Source of the DNA: Scytonema sp. UIC 10036
GTDB taxonomy: Bacteria > Cyanobacteriota > Cyanobacteriia > Cyanobacteriales > Nostocaceae
Length of the DNA stretch: 38,636 nt
Assembly: GCF_009725235.1 (NCBI RefSeq)
Contig: NZ_WJFC01000119.1
Location: 1-38,636 of the forward strand
Direction: 5' to 3'
Position numbers and translations under genes: made by a program. This document shows positions 32,726 to 38,636 of the stretch, in pieces. Under the pieces are notes generated by a model. That model was given only the letters and a program-made list of their open reading frames with translations, was not told the origin of the DNA and searched no databases. The stretch's first letter is position 1. Each line of letters opens with the position of its first letter.

Positions 32726-35611
32726 TTATTTAAAATCTTGTAGTTCTTGCCAGAATGGGGGAATTTGTGCTGGATTCTGAAAAATCACGGGTAGCCAAGT
32801 TGCACATGGAAATCTATTTTCCCAGTGCTGTAACTGTTCGCGTGCATTACGTACTGATTGATAAAGTGAATTTCCAGTTACAAATGCTTTCAAGAAGTTT
32901 GTTAAGAACTCTTGGGCTACTTCATCTGGCACAAACTCGCGCATGACAATCATCTGTGGAATCTGTAATTTTGCTAAATTCAACGCTAATCCTAAACCAT
33001 CACAAGAGTTAAAAATCGCTAGCTTTAAACCACTTTCAATTGTCCTTTCCAGAGCATATTTTAGATCGAAAATGGTCAAATTCTCAATTTTATTTATGCA
33101 TAAATAACCGATTTTAGTATCCGTACTGCTTAAACTATGACCGGCAAAATAGAGAATATCCCAAGTTTGGTTCCAAAGTTCCTCCTGAATTTCTTGTCGC
33201 GTTGGCTCTATTAAATATTTAATTTCTGTGTTATCAGTTAATTGTTCTAGTAAAACTTTGTCTTTTTGAAGATCGATTCCACAGCTATCACCCAGAATTG
33301 CTAAGATTGTGACTTGAGATTTAGAAGATATAGAATGTTGAATTTTGTTATGATTGGACGCTCGATAGGCTGTATTACTCATTGCAACTTCAGCTTTTGG
33401 ATAGCGCTCAAAAAAATCCCAGAGATGCCAAGGCAGACGACGAAGTAACTCGTTTTCTGTTTGTAAAATTATCCGAATTGAATCGATTGGATTTAGCTCT
33501 ACGAGCATTTGCTCTTTGACAGGGCGAAACTCCTCGGAATTGAGCCATAAATTGAAATGTTTTTTCAAACTCTCCGCTATTTCACAGCATTCCGTATAAA
33601 AATCACTATTGCTAACGTTAGTAATTTGTGTTTTTGGAACATCTAACCGAAAGGCGGCATTGAGACTTTTGCGATAAGCCGATCGCCACTTATTGTAACA
33701 CTCTGAAATATACAAATCTGGAGGTAGCTTACCCTTACACTCCACTGTTGGGTGTTTTTTTTCTTCTCCAATCTGGAGCGTGACTGGAAAACCAGTGTTA
33801 AAGTCTCCTTCACCTAACTTGATAATAACAACTTTGCTCTTAATTTTGATACCATGGAGTGGGTTTAAAATTGAGTCAAGAAGCTTATATAATTTCTCCT
33901 TATCTTGACGCTCTCTGGCTGTTTCTTCCTCTTTACTATCCAATAAAGCTCGATATTTATCTTCTATAGTTGTTTTGAGAGCAATCTCATATTTTTGAAA
34001 AAAGCTAGTATGAATTTTCTCTTTGTCAGTTGTAGGTGGTACATTAACTTTAACAACAACTATATCATCTCCTTTCCGTTCAATACCTTTAATATCTAAT
34101 TTGATTCCTTCATTTTCAATATATAATTGTTGCCATGAGTAAATAAAGGCTTCTTTATTAATACTGTTATGAAAAATCAGATCGACAGTATTGATAACTT
34201 CTTGAAATAGTTTCTCGAAATCTCCAGGGGCAAATTTGCCACTACTCGGATATCGTTCTTGTTCGTTCTCCTTCAAATAAACATAATCGCATAAGGATTC
34301 TTCAAGTAATGTAGTATCATCTATAGTCCATAACTCTATACAAGCAGCAGTCAGTTTTGCTTCACAAAATACTGTACCTAGAGCTAATATTTTTGATAAG
34401 TTTGCACGTTGTAGATTAGCTTTTACAAAAGTGGCACGGCTCAAGTCAGCTTGAGTTAAATTAGCATTGATAAGCGTTGCTCCAGCAAAAGTTACATGAC
34501 TTAAGTTCGCTTTTGTAAAATTTGCATTCACAAGCTCTGCTTCAGCAAGATTTGCACCTTGAAAATTTAATCCCATAAAAGATTCATAATTGCCTTTTCC
34601 AGAAACCAGTACTTCCCGTACTTGTGAGTTGCTCAAAATAGTCCCATCTACCTTAGCCCACTCCAGCTTACAAGCTTGAGACCAACGAGTGCGAGTGATA
34701 TTAGCCCTTTGAAAATTGGCACTTTTCAGTTCTGCTCTGGTAAAGTCAGCTTCTGTTAGATCTGCATCACGAAAGTTCGTTCCTCCAATACCAGCAAAAG
34801 CGATCGCAAATCCTTTTACAAAAGCGTACTTCTTGTCATCAGCAAAAACCTTTCCAGCAATGTAAACGCTGAGTAACGTTAGTGTAATTGCTCCAACCAC
34901 CGCCATGATGACTCCTACTTCCGCTTTCTCTAGCTCTCGACTCGCCATTGGACTTAGTGGATCTGGTGTTCCTGCCGCACGCTCCACTATAATTGCGATC
35001 GCAGCCCCAACTACACCAACTGCTACTGTTACAGGTACTATCCGTTTTGTTGCAACAACTCGCGTTCCTGTGACTGCCATAGCAACGAATACAGCCCCAA
35101 TTACAGTTATTACCGCCATCCCAGCCCCAGCCCCAGCTGCTGTTGGATACCCCGAACCTGGTGTCATCACTACCCCAACGATAGGTGTTATGACAGCCAC
35201 AGATATTGGCAGGGTTCCAATTGCTGACAATAAACCTTTGGACGTATTGGTAATCAAGAAAACTGCCAATACAATTAATAAGAACACAATGGAAGTCAAT
35301 AGTCTGCTTTTTTCATAAGTTAATTGCCATGCTATCCAAAAAACAGGTAATGTTGATATAAATCCTGATGAAGCTGATAGAAAAAACAAGAGAATTACTA
35401 AAATAACCTTCGAGCTATGCTGTAAACCAGCCTTAGCGCCACGAAAGTCAGCACCTATCAAAGTCGCTCCAGCAAAGTTGGCTCCACGAATGTCAGCATT
35501 ACTAAAGTTTGCCCATGAAAGATTTTTCCCTTTAAAGGATTTTCCTCTCAGGTTTTGCTTATGAAAATTCTCTATTCTCACTTCATATTTTTCTATAATA
35601 TTATCACTCAT
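32726..35611 (-). CDS. pentapeptide-repeat, multi-pass membrane, CHAT protease protein
   Basis: The product has 961 residues. Pentapeptide repeats span about 18-60 (NLRGKSFKGKNLSWANFSNA). A hydrophobic domain with seven or eight helices, rich in Ala, Val, Gly and Thr, spans about 65-270. A second pentapeptide block follows at 275-420. A charged linker with no named domain (about 430-740) precedes a C-terminal CHAT caspase-like domain. There WDILYFAGHSLSS provides His (about 825) and LKLAIFNSCDGLGLA the Cys (about 870), so the dyad looks intact. CHAT proteins cleave specific partners on a signal. This is the last gene of a three-gene operon, 69 bases after DUF1822. The membrane part suggests an anchored sensor; which protein it cuts is unknown. 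Confidence 0.85.
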   Translation of the reverse strand: MSDNIIEKYEVRIENFHKQNLRGKSFKGKNLSWANFSNADIRGANFAGATLIGADFRGAKAGLQHSSKVILVILLFFLSASSGFISTLPVFWIAWQLTYEKSRLLTSIVFLLIVLAVFLITNTSKGLLSAIGTLPISVAVITPIVGVVMTPGSGYPTAAGAGAGMAVITVIGAVFVAMAVTGTRVVATKRIVPVTVAVGVVGAAIAIIVERAAGTPDPLSPMASRELEKAEVGVIMAVVGAITLTLLSVYIAGKVFADDKKYAFVKGFAIAFAGIGGTNFRDADLTEADFTRAELKSANFQRANITRTRWSQACKLEWAKVDGTILSNSQVREVLVSGKGNYESFMGLNFQGANLAEAELVNANFTKANLSHVTFAGATLINANLTQADLSRATFVKANLQRANLSKILALGTVFCEAKLTAACIELWTIDDTTLLEESLCDYVYLKENEQERYPSSGKFAPGDFEKLFQEVINTVDLIFHNSINKEAFIYSWQQLYIENEGIKLDIKGIERKGDDIVVVKVNVPPTTDKEKIHTSFFQKYEIALKTTIEDKYRALLDSKEEETARERQDKEKLYKLLDSILNPLHGIKIKSKVVIIKLGEGDFNTGFPVTLQIGEEKKHPTVECKGKLPPDLYISECYNKWRSAYRKSLNAAFRLDVPKTQITNVSNSDFYTECCEIAESLKKHFNLWLNSEEFRPVKEQMLVELNPIDSIRIILQTENELLRRLPWHLWDFFERYPKAEVAMSNTAYRASNHNKIQHSISSKSQVTILAILGDSCGIDLQKDKVLLEQLTDNTEIKYLIEPTRQEIQEELWNQTWDILYFAGHSLSSTDTKIGYLCINKIENLTIFDLKYALERTIESGLKLAIFNSCDGLGLALNLAKLQIPQMIVMREFVPDEVAQEFLTNFLKAFVTGNSLYQSVRNAREQLQHWENRFPCATWLPVIFQNPAQIPPFWQELQDFK

Positions 35612-35680
35612 ACGCTCTTTTCAGCTTATAGAACGACACAGAAACCCAACTTCTCTAAGAAATCGGAGACTTATTTTTTG

Positions 35681-37030
35681 TCAAATCTCAAAATGTTCTG
35701 TAATGCTAGCATCTCCAAGCGCTACTCTGACACTAAATTGCTCGCCGCGATCGCCATTCACCTTAAGTTGAATATAGCGATCTGAATCTCTAGCGGTAAC
35801 CTCACGCAAGACTTGTCCGGAATCATCCAACAAAATAAGTTTCAGATGAGTTGGTAAATAAGGTTCATCATATGTAGGATATACCTGTAAAAGAATACCA
35901 AATTGCTGATTTGATTTTTGAATCATTGCTACAGCAAGTGCTACAGTTTTTCCACCTACCTGCATTCCTAAGTTTATGCTCTGAACTCTTCTAACACCAG
36001 CAGCAGGATTTCCAGGAGAAATTTGCCATAAACTTTCAACAGCTATCCAAAGTATTTCATCATCTTGAGTTATTTGAATTAAATTGATGAGCGCTTGAGC
36101 AGCGATATCATTCCCTTGACCAATGACTCCCAAACGTTTAGCAGCTTTTTGTTGCTGAAATTTATCGGTGCTAGAAGTTAGCTGATTTATTAATTCTACA
36201 ATCTCATCCTCATGATTTCTCTTGAGACTTCTATATGCTGGTTGCCAAACAATTATTCTTTGAAGAACTTTTGTGTCCAATAAATTTTCAATTGTTAGCC
36301 AATCGGCTGCAAAAATATTTTGCATCCAGTGACTTAAGCAAGTGAATTTTTGCTGAGAGATAGCTAATTGAGAAGTGTTGACAGGTGGCTGAGATTGACT
36401 CAATTGTTGTAAGGTTTGCAAATCAGACAATTTCGGGAGTATTGTATTAGGTGATAACAACCTCAATGCATACAAAAAATGATTTGGTTCGGAATCAAAT
36501 AAAAAGAGTGGAAGTTTATAGTTATCCTGCCTCTCCGCGAATAAATTTACCGATTGTTGATAATTAAGCAGTTTATCGTAACGTAATAGACCTCGAATAA
36601 TAGCTTCTTCCTGCTCTTCTAAAATTTCAATAATGACGTAAAAATGAGCTATTAACTCTGGCAATCTAATAGAGGCACTAGGTAAAATTACGGCTTCATC
36701 AGTTAAGTTGTCAGAGACAATCAGACAAATATTAAACTCACCAACTTTGAGGTATGATAATGCTGTCAATTCATTAGCAAACGGAGACCGCAACACGGAG
36801 TCATATTCGAGTTGAATTGACAAGTCGCTAGCAGCACTTTGTAACCATTCCTCAAAGCTACACAATGCTAGTACGTTAAGATAAGTTTGCCATCGCCTGT
36901 GTTCCGTCGTGACTTGGTTGCTAATCTCTACTGCAAGGTCAAAGTGTTCGGGAGCTAAGTAGATGACTTCATCTTCTAAAGCTCCAAGGCTAAGCAGCTG
37001 ATGACTAGTATTTCTTGAAAAGTTACTCAT
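35681..37030 (-). CDS. DUF1822 family protein
   Basis: The product has 449 residues. The N-terminal half (WQTYLNVLALCSFEEWLQSA, FNICLIVSDNLTDEAVILPS) and the C-terminal strands (LILLDDSGQVLREVTARDSD, QLKVNGDRGEQFSVRVALGD) match DUF1822, a family I know mainly from filamentous cyanobacteria. Between them an alpha-helical repeat-like stretch (AAKRLGVIGQGNDIAAQALI) resembles HEAT units. No enzyme motif, signal peptide or membrane helix is seen. It begins two bases after the stop of the sigma-like gene, so translation is almost certainly coupled. Its role may be to bridge or inhibit its operon partners, but this is inference. Confidence 0.75.
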   Translation of the reverse strand: MSNFSRNTSHQLLSLGALEDEVIYLAPEHFDLAVEISNQVTTEHRRWQTYLNVLALCSFEEWLQSAASDLSIQLEYDSVLRSPFANELTALSYLKVGEFNICLIVSDNLTDEAVILPSASIRLPELIAHFYVIIEILEEQEEAIIRGLLRYDKLLNYQQSVNLFAERQDNYKLPLFLFDSEPNHFLYALRLLSPNTILPKLSDLQTLQQLSQSQPPVNTSQLAISQQKFTCLSHWMQNIFAADWLTIENLLDTKVLQRIIVWQPAYRSLKRNHEDEIVELINQLTSSTDKFQQQKAAKRLGVIGQGNDIAAQALINLIQITQDDEILWIAVESLWQISPGNPAAGVRRVQSINLGMQVGGKTVALAVAMIQKSNQQFGILLQVYPTYDEPYLPTHLKLILLDDSGQVLREVTARDSDRYIQLKVNGDRGEQFSVRVALGDASITEHFEI

Positions 37031-37032
37031 AC

Positions 37033-38412
37033 TTAAACTCCATCTCTAGCCTGGTTATTGAGTATAAAACACAATCTTTGAGCATACACACTTTCCATAG
37101 CAGATGTCCTACTGGTTCTAAGTTCTGCTACAGCTTCTTGAAAAACTTGCACATCCACGTATGCTTCTAACTGCTGCACTAAGTTATCAAAATAATCTGG
37201 CTCAAGAGGAGTTTGTACATAGCCAAGTTGTTTGGCTTTTTCCAAAATCTCTTCGAGTAGTATCTCCATAGTTTTCCGACGAATCATCTTCAGCAGATTA
37301 CTTGGATTAATCAATCGACTGACTTTCAGTTGGTGTATACCTAATTCATTAGCAATCTGAGTTTGGGACTTTCCCTCACAGTAAATAAGTCTAAGGATTG
37401 GCTTTATTTGATATGCGAGGGAAGCATAGCCTCGACTTTTCGTTTGTTTGTTAATGTGGTCTTCTATGACTTGTTTGATTGATTTATCGAGACTCCCCAT
37501 CAACTGTTCTTGACAAAACTCTTGTAATTCCAGTTGTTCAAATTTAAGCAGTAAGTCTTCTTTTGAGGTGGGATCGGCGATGCTATGCCATTTGTATTCT
37601 TGTTCTGCATTATCTTCTGATTCATCTAACGAATCTGTCATAGGAGAACCTGTTTTTCCCCAAAGACTATATATTCTCAGAAGTTTTGCTAACCTTTTTA
37701 ATTCATTCAGCATTCCACCTGGAGAGTCAATTATGATATTCCGTTTTCGCAAGTTGCGAACCATTGTCTCTAGTTGTTCTTGTGTGGGATCTGGACATCT
37801 ACCTCCAAATTGATTGCGATGTTGTTTGGGTCTAGCCTGTCGGTAAATATCGTAAAATGCTGTTAGTATTTCGCGATCGCGCTGTTCGTTCAGATGACTG
37901 CTAACAGCTTTGTTGAGAATTGCCCAATCACTTCTCACTTCAATATCAAATTCTAGTAAAAAATCATTCAGTTCCCAATGACGCTTGACTCGAAAGTCTA
38001 CCCACCGGGCTAAACTGCATTGACGTTCTGGGCGGAAGGAAGACAAAATTTCAACAGAGAAGGGAATATGCGTTCCTTGTGAGGTTCTCCCGTCATCGTT
38101 CAGGACAAATGGGAGCAAATCGCGGTAATTGATACGACCTCTAACAGCAAACAGCTTTGCTCGCTGTATGCAACTTCGTAAGATGAAGTGGCTAACGTAG
38201 CAACGCAAGCAAAGGTTAGCACCACTTACAGCAAGCAACTCGAATAATCGGTTTTGAACAGACTCGTCAAGTATATTTGTCCGAGTTGCCAAGGTGGGGA
38301 ATTCTTGGAGAAAAAATTCCTTAGCTAGAGGTAACACTTTAAACCCGTAGCCACAGTCATTACCAGAAGGAAGAATGATGATAAGTTCCCAGTACTTTGA
38401 TGGAACGCTCAT
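37033..38412 (-). CDS. sigma-70-like HTH protein, first gene of the CHAT operon
   Basis: The product has 459 residues. The segment RPERQCSLARWVDFRVKRHW and ELNDFLLEFDIEVRSDWAIL (about 130-170) resembles the sigma region 2 part of divergent cyanobacterial sigma-like proteins. A linker with an acidic stretch (DSLDESEDNAEQEY) follows. A C-terminal region-4-like helix-turn-helix is seen at about 349-369 (SQTQIANELGIHQLKVSRLI, preceded by ILRLIYCEGK). It is long and diverged, so it may be an alternative sigma factor or a DNA-binding relative. It heads the operon with DUF1822 and the CHAT protein, separated by two bases from DUF1822. Divergence of region 2 means core polymerase binding is uncertain. 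Confidence 0.75.
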   Translation of the reverse strand: MSVPSKYWELIIILPSGNDCGYGFKVLPLAKEFFLQEFPTLATRTNILDESVQNRLFELLAVSGANLCLRCYVSHFILRSCIQRAKLFAVRGRINYRDLLPFVLNDDGRTSQGTHIPFSVEILSSFRPERQCSLARWVDFRVKRHWELNDFLLEFDIEVRSDWAILNKAVSSHLNEQRDREILTAFYDIYRQARPKQHRNQFGGRCPDPTQEQLETMVRNLRKRNIIIDSPGGMLNELKRLAKLLRIYSLWGKTGSPMTDSLDESEDNAEQEYKWHSIADPTSKEDLLLKFEQLELQEFCQEQLMGSLDKSIKQVIEDHINKQTKSRGYASLAYQIKPILRLIYCEGKSQTQIANELGIHQLKVSRLINPSNLLKMIRRKTMEILLEEILEKAKQLGYVQTPLEPDYFDNLVQQLEAYVDVQVFQEAVAELRTSRTSAMESVYAQRLCFILNNQARDGV

Positions 38413-38476
38413 ATTAGTTAGTTTGAATTGCCGACTACCTGTATTAGTTGCGGGAGAGGATGCTTTTAGCGTTAAT

Positions 38477-38566
38477 TTTACCCCACCCTAACCCTCCCCT
38501 TGGAAAGGAGAGGGAATTTCATTTCTTGATTCCCCCCTTGATAAGGGGGGATTAAGGGGGGTAAAT
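38477..38566. repeat. CCCCACCCTAACCCTCCCC / CCCCCCTTGATAAGGGGGG repeat
   Basis: The right half has CCCCCCTTGATAAGGGGGG, an 8-bp stem, followed by ATTAAGGGGGG. It recurs at 30013 and 31253 and lies 65 bases upstream of the sigma-like gene, within its likely promoter region. Confidence 0.7.
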
Positions 38567-38636
38567 CCAACTTGTGTATACGCGGTAGCTTTTTAAGCGA
38601 GCCTAGGGGGATGTCAATCTCTTGCTCTAAATTATA

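Overview
This window is a chimera of two genomes. Bases 1 to about 3660 are GC-rich, with GC-ending codons, and carry genes in the order usual for a Microbacteriaceae-like actinobacterium: a membrane protein with a degenerate GGDEF domain, a response regulator, coaE and the first half of uvrB. From about 3662 onward the DNA is AT-richer. It has many GCGATCGC (HIP1) sites, heptamer tandem repeats (TAGGGGT, CCAGTAA, TCATTAG), a xisI relic, pentapeptide-repeat proteins, a DUF1822 protein and a DMT/GntR pair. This fits a filamentous heterocyst-forming cyanobacterium (Nostocales). The switch falls inside two genes at once (sense uvrB and antisense aroF), so an assembly or cloning chimera is much likelier than transfer.

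Region by region: 3662-4462 (minus strand) holds the 5' part of a DAHP synthase gene (aroF) with a long leader. The leader has two tandem attenuators, each made of a short ORF with a Tyr/Phe/Trp run followed by mutually exclusive hairpins and a U-tract terminator. This is the most striking regulatory find. 4694-6379 has a zinc-ribbon membrane protein and a DnaJ-pentapeptide protein. 6598-11287 has a histidine-kinase relic, an HNH-like membrane protein, small unknowns, a SpoU/TrmH methyltransferase and a HAD dehalogenase. 11429-18944 mixes intact genes (GntR regulator and DMT exporter, SDR oxidoreductase, FAD monooxygenase, a nuclease-like unknown) with truncated relics joined end to end (Kelch, glycosyltransferase/HAD, Rpn, XisI/DndB-like).

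19466-19917 is a HicAB toxin-antitoxin pair. 20169-25634 carries priA, a group 2 sigma factor and a GNAT acetyltransferase. All three are recognisable end to end but broken by many small indels, as are coaE, uvrB and aroF. Such clustering suggests low-accuracy sequence rather than parallel gene decay. 25915-28029 is an intact TonB-dependent receptor. 28086-32279 holds small genes, an ArsR regulator, an oplA fragment, a DUF433/DUF5615 toxin-antitoxin pair and a GNAT plus a 57-residue protein.

The last 6 kb (32726-38412, minus strand) is one tight operon: a sigma-factor-like HTH protein, a DUF1822 protein and a 961-residue pentapeptide/membrane/CHAT-protease protein. The pairing of a caspase-like protease with a transcription factor suggests a protease-gated stress or defence response. 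That is inference, but it is the second system worth pursuing.

No tRNA, rRNA or CRISPR array was seen.
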